A stretch of 33,830 nucleotides of DNA from Rhizobium sp. Q54 (GTDB lineage: Bacteria; Pseudomonadota; Alphaproteobacteria; ATCC43930; CGMCC-115725): assembly GCA_945861155.1 (NCBI GenBank), contig CAMATN010000045.1, positions 1 through 33,830 of the forward strand, given 5' to 3'. The translations under genes were made by a program, and so were the position numbers. Positions within the stretch are counted from its first letter, which is position 1. Every line of letters starts with the position of its first letter. The notes beneath the pieces were generated by a model that had not been told where the DNA came from, searched no databases, and saw nothing but the letters and a program-made list of their open reading frames with translations. Below, one piece after another: positions 8,268-16,287 of this stretch.

Positions 8268-8556
8268 GCGCAGCTCCCCCTCCGCTGCGGATTTGGTCTC
8301 GTAGGCGGGATGATTGATGACCCGCGAGGGCGCGTCTGCCCCTAGTGCGAGGCCCCCCGGGAGCGCTCGGTCGACGTAAGCGGGGCAGTAGGTTACGGCC
8401 CCGCACCGGCCGAAGCCCTACGCGAGCGGACGCGAGATGGCCAGGGAAAAAACGCCGCGCCTGACCGACCGCCGGGAACTTTTCCGATAGTGTTGCCGAT
8501 CAGTTCGGGCGCGCCGGGGCGCGACGCCAAGCCGGCGGAACTCTCCAGCCCGAACC
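8268..8556. other. shc-hpnG intergenic region
   Basis: No gene is evident here. It holds the hpnG ribosome-binding site at its left end. A run of six A on the plus strand (8447-8452), which is a T-run on the transcribed strand after shc, could belong to a terminator, but I find no convincing stem next to it. A promoter for hpnG is expected here but cannot be pinpointed. Confidence 0.4.
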
Positions 8557-10554
8557 CTATAGCCCGAACGTCACCCGGCGCGAATTGGCGACCGACAGCC
8601 GCCGGTAGCGGGCCAGCGCCCACAGCGGGAAGAACGCGCGATAGCCGTGATAGCGCAGGTAGAACACGCGGGGAAACCCGACGGCGGTGTACCACGGCTC
8701 GTCCCAATTGCCGTCGTCGTCCTGGCCGCCGATCAAATAGGCGATGCCGCGCGCCACCGCCGGGTGATCGACCTCGCCCGCCGCCATCAGACCGAGCAAC
8801 GCCCAGGCGGTCTGCGAGGCGGTGCTGCACGGCGCCTCGCCCGACGAGGCATCCGGCCAATAGCTCTCGCCCGACTCGCCCCAGCCCCCGTCGGCGTGCT
8901 GTCGCGCGATCAGCCAGGCGGCGGCGCGGCGTATTTCGGGCGCCTGCGGATCGATCCCGGCGGCGTTGAGCGCGGCCAGCACCGACCATGTGCCATAGAT
9001 GTAATTGGTGCCCCAGCGGCCGAACCAGCTGCCGTCGGCTTCCTGCTCCGCCCGCAGGTAGGCGAGCGCCGTCGCCATCGCCGGGTGGTCGGGCGGGGTG
9101 CCGTGCTGGGCGAGAAACCCGACGCAGCGCGCGCTGACATCGGCGGTCGGCGGGTCGAGCAGCGCGCCGTGATCGGCAAACGGGATGTGGTTCAGATAAT
9201 GATGCGTGTTGTCGGCGTCGAACGAGCCCCAGCCGCCATTGCGGCTCTGCATGCCGATGACCCATTCGGCGGCGCGGTCGATCGCGTTGCCATAGCGGGC
9301 CTCGTCGAACCGGCTCAGCGCCAGCGCCACCGCCGCGGTGTCGTCGAGATCGGGATAATGCGGGTTGGCGTACTGGAACGCCCAGCCGCCGGGCCGCAAC
9401 CCGGGACGCGCCGTCGCCCAGTCGCCGACCGTGTCGAGCACCTGCTTGCCTTCGAGCCAATCGAGGGAGCGGCCGATCGCCGGGGTCAGCCGGCTGTCGC
9501 CGACATCCATCAGCGCATGGGCCGCGAGCGCGGTGTCCCACACCGGCGACGCGCAGGGTTGGCAATAGCCGCGCTCGCCGTCGGCAACGAGCAGCTTGCG
9601 CAGCGCCGCGATCGCAACGGCGCAGTTTGGATGATCGAGCGGATAGCCGAGGCAGTCGAACATCATCACCGCGTTGGCCATCGCCGGGAAAATACCGCCG
9701 AGCCCGTCCTCGCCGTTAAGCCGCTCGGTGACGAACGCGACGGCCTTGTCGATCGCGCGCCGCCGCGGGTCGGCCGGGAACATCGGCTCGGCCAGCCGCA
9801 GCAGGCGGTCGAGCAGCGCGAAGGCATGGCCGATCGCCGAGGCGGTCGGAGGCGACACCCAGCCGCGCACCGTTTCCGGCGGCTCGACGAACAATTCGGC
9901 GATCGTCACCCCGCGCGGGTTGCGCGCCGTCGGGCGCACCGTCATCAGTACGAGGAGCGGGACGAGGACGGTGCGGGACCAGTACGAAACCTTGTCGATG
10001 TGAAACGGAAACCAGCCGGGCAGCAGCATGACCTCGACCGGCATGACCGGCACCGCCCGCCACGGCACCTCGCCCCACAGGGCCAAGAGGATGCGGGTAA
10101 AGACGTTGCAGCGACGCGCGCCGCCGCGCTCCAGGATCGCCGCGCGCGCGCGCGCCATGTGCGGTGCCTCGGCCGGGTCGCCGGCCGCCTTCAGCGCGAA
10201 ATAGGCCTTGACCGAGGCGCTGAGGTCCATCGGGGCGCCGTGGAACAGCGGCCATCCGCCATCCTCGCCCTGCGCATCGCGCAAATAGCGCGCGATGCGC
10301 TGTTCGAGGCCGGGGTCGAACGCCGGGTCGGACCCGGGGTCGGAGTCGATGGTGCCGAGATAGTGCTGCAGCAGCAGGTATTCGGCAGGGATCGTGGCAT
10401 CGGCTTCAAGCTCGAACACCCAGTGGCCGTCTTCATTCTGCAACGACAGCAACGACTCGACCGAGCGTTCGATGGCGGTATCGAGACCCTCCGGGCGAGT
10501 CGCCGGACTGAGCGCCGGGACTCTGTCCTTTGTTGCCGTCATTGCGCTCTTCAT
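8557..10554 (-). CDS. shc: Squalene-hopene cyclase
   Basis: A 665-residue class II triterpene cyclase (HpnF) that converts squalene to hopene/diplopterol at the membrane. The catalytic DxDD motif is present as DLDDTA (residues 402-407). At least six QW-type repeats are visible, including QNEDGHWVF, QGEDGGWPLF, QSRNGGWGSFDADN, QHADGGWGESGESYW and QDDDGNWDEPWYTAVGFPR. The C-terminal FYLRYHGYRAFFPLWALARY is typical for the family. I prefer the ATG at 10554 because it overlaps the hpnE stop as ATGA, matching the rest of the operon. An upstream in-frame ATG at 10572 would add six residues. Length is normal for bacterial Shc. Confidence 0.97.
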   Translation of the reverse strand: MKSAMTATKDRVPALSPATRPEGLDTAIERSVESLLSLQNEDGHWVFELEADATIPAEYLLLQHYLGTIDSDPGSDPAFDPGLEQRIARYLRDAQGEDGGWPLFHGAPMDLSASVKAYFALKAAGDPAEAPHMARARAAILERGGARRCNVFTRILLALWGEVPWRAVPVMPVEVMLLPGWFPFHIDKVSYWSRTVLVPLLVLMTVRPTARNPRGVTIAELFVEPPETVRGWVSPPTASAIGHAFALLDRLLRLAEPMFPADPRRRAIDKAVAFVTERLNGEDGLGGIFPAMANAVMMFDCLGYPLDHPNCAVAIAALRKLLVADGERGYCQPCASPVWDTALAAHALMDVGDSRLTPAIGRSLDWLEGKQVLDTVGDWATARPGLRPGGWAFQYANPHYPDLDDTAAVALALSRFDEARYGNAIDRAAEWVIGMQSRNGGWGSFDADNTHHYLNHIPFADHGALLDPPTADVSARCVGFLAQHGTPPDHPAMATALAYLRAEQEADGSWFGRWGTNYIYGTWSVLAALNAAGIDPQAPEIRRAAAWLIARQHADGGWGESGESYWPDASSGEAPCSTASQTAWALLGLMAAGEVDHPAVARGIAYLIGGQDDDGNWDEPWYTAVGFPRVFYLRYHGYRAFFPLWALARYRRLSVANSRRVTFGL

Positions 10555-11930
10555 GGCAGCACGCGCTGGCAATCCTCGACCTGTGTCGGAAGCGGCCGGG
10601 CCGGCGCCGCGCCGAGGGCGCCAAGGGTGAAAGCCGGCGCCGGATCGCGACGCTGGCGAACCCGCGCCGCCGCCGCAAAGCCGGAGCGAATAGCGCCTTC
10701 AATCGTGGCGGGCAAGCCAGTTTCGACATAATCACCCGCAAGGTGAAGATTATGCCACGCCGTCGCCGCCGCCGGGCGCCGCCGCAGCTGAACCGGAGTG
10801 GCGCGAAAGGTCGCGCGGCGCTCCTTGACGATGCGGGCGGGCGGCGCCGGGCCGGGCGGCAGGCCGAGAGCCAGCGTCACGTCGCGCCACAACAATTCGC
10901 GCAATTCGTCGGCCGGCCGGCCGACGATTCGGTCGGCGGCGCTGACCGTCACCGAGACGATGTCGCGCTTGCGAAAAACCCATTCGGCGGTGCCGCCGAC
11001 GATGCCGGCGAACAGCGGCGCATCTGTGCCGATCAAGCCGGACGCGCAGCGGAAATGGGCATTGACGATCGGCGCGTAATCGTCCGGCACGACAAGGTCG
11101 GGAACGATTCGCGCCGCGATCGCGCCCGGCACCGCCAGGATCACCTGTTCCTGCGGCGACAGCGCCACCGCGTCGCCATCGAACATGAGTTCCGCGATGC
11201 CGCCGGCGCCGAAGCCGAGCGCCTTGAGCCGGGCGTTGACGCGAACCTCGGCGCCCTCGCGCGCCAGAAACGACAGCGCCGGATCGACCAGGCTTTCCGA
11301 TAGGCCATCGCGCGCCAGCATCGGACGGCACGCGGCAGCGCCGCGCCCAACCGTCTCGGCGAGGATGCGCCCGAACAGCCGGGCGGAGGCATCCTCCGCC
11401 GCGGTATTGAGCGTCGCCACCGCGAGCGGCTGCCACAGCCGGCGGAACAGTACGCTATCGGTGTCGCGCGTCAGCACACCGGCGACGGTGTCGTCCGGCG
11501 CGGCGCGCCACAGAAGCAGCGCGGCGAGATAATCGCGCGGCCGCGTGTCCGGGACGCGCCGGGCCGCGCTGAAGATCCACCACGGCACGACGCCGCGCGA
11601 CGGGCGCACCGCCCAGCGCTCGCCGGTCGCGACATCGACGAACGGGATCGCCGCCGCGCCGGGCTCGTCAAAAGTATCGAGCGCCCCGATGCGCACGATA
11701 TAGTCGAGCGCCGAATCGTTGCCGGACAGCAGCAGGTGATTGCCGTTGTCGATCCGAACCCCGAGTTCCGCATCGAAAAAAGACCGGCAGCGTCCGCCGG
11801 CGTGGGTGCCCGATTCGTAGAGCACGACCCGATACCCGTGGCCGGCGAGGTCGACCGCGGCGGCAAGCCCGGCGAGCCCCGCCCCGATCACATGCACCCG
11901 GCCCGACCCCGGCCCCGGCATCGGCGTCAT
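10551..11930 (-). CDS. hpnE: Hydroxysqualene dehydroxylase HpnE
   Basis: A 459-residue FAD-dependent amine-oxidase/desaturase-like protein. HpnE reduces hydroxysqualene to squalene, the last of the three Hpn steps to squalene. The dinucleotide-binding motif GAGLAG (residues 16-21) and YRVVLYESGTHAGGRCRSF form the FAD site. The ATHxxAxxDA-like FAD-proximal C-terminal segment is replaced here by NLHLAGDYVETGLPATIEGAIRSG, as usual in this family. The ATG at 11930 overlaps the hpnD TGA by four bases (ATGA), and its own TGA overlaps the shc start in the same way. A longer upstream frame exists but runs through hpnD and is not coding. Confidence 0.95.
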   Translation of the reverse strand: MTPMPGPGSGRVHVIGAGLAGLAAAVDLAGHGYRVVLYESGTHAGGRCRSFFDAELGVRIDNGNHLLLSGNDSALDYIVRIGALDTFDEPGAAAIPFVDVATGERWAVRPSRGVVPWWIFSAARRVPDTRPRDYLAALLLWRAAPDDTVAGVLTRDTDSVLFRRLWQPLAVATLNTAAEDASARLFGRILAETVGRGAAACRPMLARDGLSESLVDPALSFLAREGAEVRVNARLKALGFGAGGIAELMFDGDAVALSPQEQVILAVPGAIAARIVPDLVVPDDYAPIVNAHFRCASGLIGTDAPLFAGIVGGTAEWVFRKRDIVSVTVSAADRIVGRPADELRELLWRDVTLALGLPPGPAPPARIVKERRATFRATPVQLRRRPAAATAWHNLHLAGDYVETGLPATIEGAIRSGFAAAARVRQRRDPAPAFTLGALGAAPARPLPTQVEDCQRVLP

Positions 11931-12808
11931 AGCACCCCGTGGCGCAGCACCAGCCACAGCTTTCGCGGCTTCGACAGGCTCACCCGCGCCGCCGGGTCGC
12001 TCCATCCCGAGCGCCGCAGCGCGTCGAGCAGCGCCCGGTAGAACGCGCCCATCACGGCGGCCGGCCGCATCGCGCGCCGCGAGCACCGCGCCATGTGCGA
12101 CGCGGCCTCGGCGAAATGCCGCTCGGCGATGTCGGCGAGGTCGCGACACGCCGCCGGCAGGGCCGGGTGACGCAGCACATCGAGCGGCGCGGCGAAGCGG
12201 ATGCCGTGCCGTTCGAGGATCTCGCGCGGCAGATAGAGGCGGCCACGCCGCGCGTCCTCGTCGAGATCGCGCAGGATGTTGGTCAGCTGCAAGGCCCGAC
12301 CCAGCGACTCCGCGACGGCGTGAGCGTCCGGGCTCGCATCGCCGAAGACATGCACCGACAAATGCCCGACCGCGCCGGCGACGCGGGCGCAATAGAGGTC
12401 GAGGGTCGTCAGGTCGGGGGCAATGATGTCTTCCGCCGCGTCCATTTCCATACCGTCAATAACGGCGTGGAAGTCCTCGCGTCGCAGGCGATAGCGCCGC
12501 AGGGGGTCGCGCAATGCGTGGGCGACGACATGGCGCGGCTGCCCGGCATAGAGCGCGTCGATTTCCTCGCGCCAGACGGCGAGCGCCCCCTTCTTATGGC
12601 CGGGCTCGCTGTCCGTATCGTCGGCGATGTCGTCGACCTCGCGGCAGAAGGCATAGACCGCGTACATGCCGTTGCGCCGGTCGCGTGGCAGCAGCCGCAT
12701 CGCCCAATAGAACGACGACCCCGCCGCAGCGACTTTTTGGCGAATGGCCTCGCGCAGGGCCGCCTCGTCGGGGCCGGCCCCGACGCTGTCAAGAGCCATC
12801 CCGCTCAT
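11927..12808 (-). CDS. hpnD: Presqualene diphosphate synthase HpnD
   Basis: A 293-residue squalene/phytoene synthase family protein. It condenses two farnesyl diphosphates into presqualene diphosphate. The first aspartate-rich motif is DDIADD (59-64) in YAFCREVDDIADD. The second is in LTNILRDLDEDARRGRLYLP. YCARVAGAVGHLSVHVFG between them is the conserved central helix. The ATG at 12808 shares one base with the hpnC TGA (TGATG on the coding strand), a re-initiation arrangement. The 3' end overlaps hpnE as ATGA. The name HpnD rather than HpnC is assigned from the DDIADD/RDLDEDARRGR motifs and gene order. Confidence 0.95.
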   Translation of the reverse strand: MSGMALDSVGAGPDEAALREAIRQKVAAAGSSFYWAMRLLPRDRRNGMYAVYAFCREVDDIADDTDSEPGHKKGALAVWREEIDALYAGQPRHVVAHALRDPLRRYRLRREDFHAVIDGMEMDAAEDIIAPDLTTLDLYCARVAGAVGHLSVHVFGDASPDAHAVAESLGRALQLTNILRDLDEDARRGRLYLPREILERHGIRFAAPLDVLRHPALPAACRDLADIAERHFAEAASHMARCSRRAMRPAAVMGAFYRALLDALRRSGWSDPAARVSLSKPRKLWLVLRHGVL

Positions 12809-13698
12809 CACCGATGGCGCGCCAGGATGCCGGTCAGGAAGGAGGAAGCGACGTCGGATTTGCCGAGCTTGACGCGGCCTGCCAGCGGGTCGCCCCGGCG
12901 CAAGCGCCGCGCGAGCCGGCCGGCGAGCCCGACGATGACCGCCGATTCCCAGCGCAACCCGCGCGCCCTGACCCCGGAGGGCAGGAACCGCGCGGTCGCG
13001 ATCAGGCCGTCGGTGCGGTCGAGCAGGCTGTCCAGGACGCGCCGCAATGCCGGGCTGGCGACCGGCTCCGCCAGCGCCTCGACCCCGATCCCCGCCGCGT
13101 CGAGATCGGCGAGCGGCAGGTAAACCCGGTCGAGCGCGCGGTAGTCGTCGGCGCAATCCTGCAGATGATTGAGCACTTGCAAGGCGGCGCACAGCGCGTC
13201 CGACGCCGGCCAAGTGTCGCGCGTTTCGCCGTGCAGGTCGAGCAGCTGGCGTCCGACCGGCGCCGCCGAATAGCGGCAATACTCAATCAGATCGTCCCAG
13301 TCGCGATAGCGCCCCTTGACCGCGTCGAGCCGAAACGCCCGCAGCACATCGTGGCAATGCTGCGCGGTGGTCCCGGTCGCGGCGAGGCTCGCGCGCATCG
13401 CGGCGGCCGCCGGCGCATCCCCGCCCCAATCATCGCCGCCGGGCGCCCCGTTGGTAGCGCCGTCGAGGACCGCCGCCATCCGGTCGAGACGGCACAGCTT
13501 GTCATCGGCGCCGAGGGCCGGGTTGTCGGCGATGTCGTCGGCATTGCGGGCAAAACGGTAGAATGCGTGGACGTGGACCCGCAAATCGCGCCGGATCAGC
13601 CAAGAGCCGACCGGAAAATTCTCGTCGCCGCGCCCCTTGCCGGAAGGCGCCTCGACATTAACGGGTGCGGCTGAGGCGCCGGCGACGTGCGCGGTCAA
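12808..13698 (-). CDS. hpnC: Hydroxysqualene synthase HpnC
   Basis: A 296-residue squalene/phytoene synthase family protein acting on presqualene diphosphate to give hydroxysqualene. The first aspartate motif is DDIAD (54-58) in FYRFARNADDIADN. The second is divergent, LNHLQDCADDYRALDRVYLP, as is typical of HpnC. ENFPVGSWLI near the N-terminus is a common HpnC signature (ENFPV). No ATG lies near the expected start. A TTG at 13698-13696 overlaps the hpnA TGA by four bases (TTGA), which fits the other overlaps in this operon, so TTG is the chosen start. The longer frame further upstream is antisense or out of frame within hpnA and is not coding. Confidence 0.93.
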   Translation of the reverse strand: MTAHVAGASAAPVNVEAPSGKGRGDENFPVGSWLIRRDLRVHVHAFYRFARNADDIADNPALGADDKLCRLDRMAAVLDGATNGAPGGDDWGGDAPAAAAMRASLAATGTTAQHCHDVLRAFRLDAVKGRYRDWDDLIEYCRYSAAPVGRQLLDLHGETRDTWPASDALCAALQVLNHLQDCADDYRALDRVYLPLADLDAAGIGVEALAEPVASPALRRVLDSLLDRTDGLIATARFLPSGVRARGLRWESAVIVGLAGRLARRLRRGDPLAGRVKLGKSDVASSFLTGILARHR

Positions 13699-14696
13699 CG
13701 CAGGTACCCCTTGACCCGGAACCAGACGATCGCGTCGGCGATCGCCAGCCGTGCCGGCCGCGCCGCATAACCAAGTTCCTCGATCGCGCGCGTCGAGCTG
13801 AAGAACATCTTCTTGCGCGCCATGCGGACGCCATCGACCGTGGCGAACGGCTCGCGCCGGGTCATTCGCGCCAGCGCCTGGGCGCCGGCCGCGAACGGCA
13901 GGATCGCCGCATGGGGGATCCGCAATTTCGGCGCCCGCCGGCCGGTGATCCGGGCGACTTCTCCGAGAATCTCGGCCAGCGTCATATTTTCGCCGCCGAG
14001 CACATAGCGCCGTCCGATCTGCCCGGATCTCGCCGCGAGCAGATGGCCGAGCGCGACATCGTCGACATGGGCGACATTGAGACCGGTATCGACAAACGCC
14101 GGCATTCGGCCGCGCGCGGCCTCGACGATCATCCGCCCGGTCGGGGTCGGCTTGATGTCGCCGGGACCGATCGGGGTCGACGGGTTGACGATAACCGCCG
14201 GCAAGCCGCGTTCGGCGATCAGTTCGGCGACGACCGCTTCCGCCTGGAATTTCGAGAGCTTGTACGGGCCGATCATGTCCTCGGCGCGGCTCGGGGTCGC
14301 TTCGTCGGCGATGCCGCCGCGCAAATTGCCGAGCACCGCGACGCTGCTGGTATAGACGATGCGTTCGACCCCCGCCGCCAGCGCGGCCAGCATCAGTTCG
14401 CGCGTGCCCTCGACGTTGACCCGGAACATCGCGGCGGGATCGGGCACCCACAGCCGGTAATCGGCCGCGACATGAAACAGATAGCGGCAATCCGCCACGG
14501 CCGCGGCGAGCGATTTTGGGTCATCGAGCGAGCCTTCCGCGATGTCGACCGCGAGCCCCTCCAGATTGCCGCGGTCGCTGTCCGGCCGGGCCAGCACGCG
14601 GACCTTTTGACCGCTGCCGAGCAGCGCGCGCGCTACCGCCGCGCCGACAAACCCGGTCGCGCCGGTGACCAGACATAATCCCGAAGAAAGCAACAT
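13695..14696 (-). CDS. hpnA: Hopanoid-associated NAD-dependent sugar epimerase HpnA
   Basis: A 333-residue extended short-chain dehydrogenase/NAD-dependent epimerase. The Rossmann motif GATGFVG (12-18) begins the protein. A TSS triad serine region lies at 116-118, and the catalytic YxxxK is Tyr145-Lys149 (YKLSK). HpnA proteins are conserved in hopanoid clusters but the exact reaction is not settled. It is the first gene of the hpnA-C-D-E-shc chain. The ATG at 14696 is the only in-frame start near the Rossmann motif. Its ribosome-binding site is weak, and a set of phased 9-bp repeats lies directly upstream. Confidence 0.93.
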   Translation of the reverse strand: MLLSSGLCLVTGATGFVGAAVARALLGSGQKVRVLARPDSDRGNLEGLAVDIAEGSLDDPKSLAAAVADCRYLFHVAADYRLWVPDPAAMFRVNVEGTRELMLAALAAGVERIVYTSSVAVLGNLRGGIADEATPSRAEDMIGPYKLSKFQAEAVVAELIAERGLPAVIVNPSTPIGPGDIKPTPTGRMIVEAARGRMPAFVDTGLNVAHVDDVALGHLLAARSGQIGRRYVLGGENMTLAEILGEVARITGRRAPKLRIPHAAILPFAAGAQALARMTRREPFATVDGVRMARKKMFFSSTRAIEELGYAARPARLAIADAIVWFRVKGYLR

Positions 14697-14706
14697 CGCT
14701 CAGCCG

Positions 14707-14745
14707 ACCCTCAAGCCCTGAACTCCCAAGCACGCGACTCTCAAG
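14707..14745 (-). repeat. Three 9-bp repeats spaced exactly 15 bp, upstream of hpnA
   Basis: On the minus strand the motif CTTGRGRGT occurs three times. On the plus strand the copies are ACCCTCAAG at 14707, ACTCCCAAG at 14722 and ACTCTCAAG at 14737. They end 11 bp before the hpnA start codon, in the divergent hpnA/MFS gap. The regular phase suggests a binding array or a slippage product. Confidence 0.6.
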
Positions 14746-14982
14746 CATATGGGACAACCCACCCGATCAGGCAAATCCTTGCCGTCGGTGCGTCTCCTTG
14801 CGACCGAGAAACCCCAAAACGATCCGCATGCGATGTCCGCATCGGTGGAATGTCCGAAAATCGATGTTCTTTGGCAAGACATCGTCTCCGCTACAGGCGC
14901 ACTATCGCCCGGCACTACCGGTTGGAGTCGAGACATCGCACGCATGGTGGGAGTCGCCCCGATCGAGAGGACCACGAGCGCG

Positions 14983-16239
14983 ATGCCGGAACGCGACCGC
15001 CTGCATTTTCTGCTGCTCAATATCGGGCATTTCCTCGACCACATGTTCACCCTGATTTTCGCGACCGTGGCAGCCCTCGCGCTGTCGCGCGACTGGGGTT
15101 TGAGCTATTCCGACCTGCTCAAATACGCGATTCCGGGGTTCGTCGCCTTCGGCGTCTTTTCCTATCCGGCCGGCTGGCTCGCCGACAAATGGAGCCGGGA
15201 AGGGATGATGGTCGCCTTTTTCATCGGCATCGGCATCGTCGCCATCGTTACCGGCTTTGCGCGGACGCCGCTCGAACTCGGCATCGGGCTTTTCGTCATC
15301 GGCATGTTCGCCGCGATCTATCACCCGGTCGGCCTCGCCATCGTCGTCGCCAAGTGGAAGAACACCGGCATGCGAATCGCGGTGAACGGCGTCTGGGGCA
15401 ATTTCGGGGTGGCGAGCGCCGCGCTGATCACCGGCTATATGATCGACAACGGCGGTTGGCGAGCCGCCTTCATCGCGCCGGGCGTATTCGCGATTATCGT
15501 CGGTATCGCCTATGCTTGGCTGCGCCGGAGAGAGATCGTCTCCGACAGCCAGAGGCAATCCGCCACCGCGACGCCGGCTCCGGTCGCGTTGGCCCCGCAC
15601 TACAAGGCGCTGTTGTTGCGCGTGGCGGCGATCGTCTTCGTGACGACCGCGATTTCGAGCATCATCTTCCAGTCGACCACGTTTGCGCTGCCCAAGATTT
15701 TCGACGAGCGCCTGCACGGCATCGGCACGATTTTGGCCGTCTGGCTGAATGCGGCGGGCGTTCCGGGCCGCGCCGATGTAGCCACCGTGATCGGCTCCTT
15801 GGCGTTCGTCGTGTTCGCCGTCGCATCGATGGCGCAGCTGGTGGTCGGCAGCCTGCTCGACCGCTTCGGCCCGCGCCCGGTCTTCATGACCCTCGCCGCG
15901 ATCCAGCTCGTCTTCTTCGCGGCAATGCCGGGGGTGCAGAATTGGGCGGCGCTGGCGGTGGCGTTGGGTTTCATGCTCGGCGCGTTCGGCCAGATCCCGA
16001 TCAACGACTACATGATCGGGCGCATGGCGCAGGGCGAAGCGCGCGCCCGAATCTACGCGATCCGCTATGTCGTCAGTTTCACCGCGCTGGCCGCCGCGCT
16101 GCCGCTGATTGCCGTCGTATACGAGCGCTGGGGCTTCGATACGCTGTTCCAGATACTGGCGCTGACGGCGTTCGCAATCCTGATCGCGGTGTCGCTGCTG
16201 CCCCGGCAATTGCCGTCGCCCGTCGCCGTATCAACCTGA
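14983..16239 (+). CDS. Major facilitator superfamily transporter
   Basis: A membrane protein of about 418 residues with roughly twelve hydrophobic segments. The first half shows LHFLLLNIGHFLDHMF, a loop-2/3 motif GWLADKWSREGMM (the GxxxDRxxRR-like MFS motif A) and IYHPVGLAIVVAKWKNTGMR. A central basic loop (LRRREIVSDSQRQ) separates the halves. The ATG at 14983 sits 12-15 bases after GAGAGG. An in-frame ATG at 14944, or the longer frame from 14749, would add a non-membrane leader. The gene is divergent from hpnA with a 286-bp gap (14697-14982) that should contain both promoters. The substrate is unknown, and a link to hopanoids is only positional. Confidence 0.85.
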   Translation: MPERDRLHFLLLNIGHFLDHMFTLIFATVAALALSRDWGLSYSDLLKYAIPGFVAFGVFSYPAGWLADKWSREGMMVAFFIGIGIVAIVTGFARTPLELGIGLFVIGMFAAIYHPVGLAIVVAKWKNTGMRIAVNGVWGNFGVASAALITGYMIDNGGWRAAFIAPGVFAIIVGIAYAWLRRREIVSDSQRQSATATPAPVALAPHYKALLLRVAAIVFVTTAISSIIFQSTTFALPKIFDERLHGIGTILAVWLNAAGVPGRADVATVIGSLAFVVFAVASMAQLVVGSLLDRFGPRPVFMTLAAIQLVFFAAMPGVQNWAALAVALGFMLGAFGQIPINDYMIGRMAQGEARARIYAIRYVVSFTALAAALPLIAVVYERWGFDTLFQILALTAFAILIAVSLLPRQLPSPVAVST

Positions 16240-16287
16240 CCGGCCCAGCGCGAGAGCCGATCCGCTCCAGACATCGCGCGACCCGGC

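Noticed and set aside
8440..8475. Terminator after shc
   Set aside because: A T-run exists on the coding strand but no stable stem directly before it was found.
8647..10731. Long plus-strand open frame opposite shc
   Set aside because: It is the antisense shadow of shc; its composition is dominated by Arg/Ala/Gly and no motif is present.
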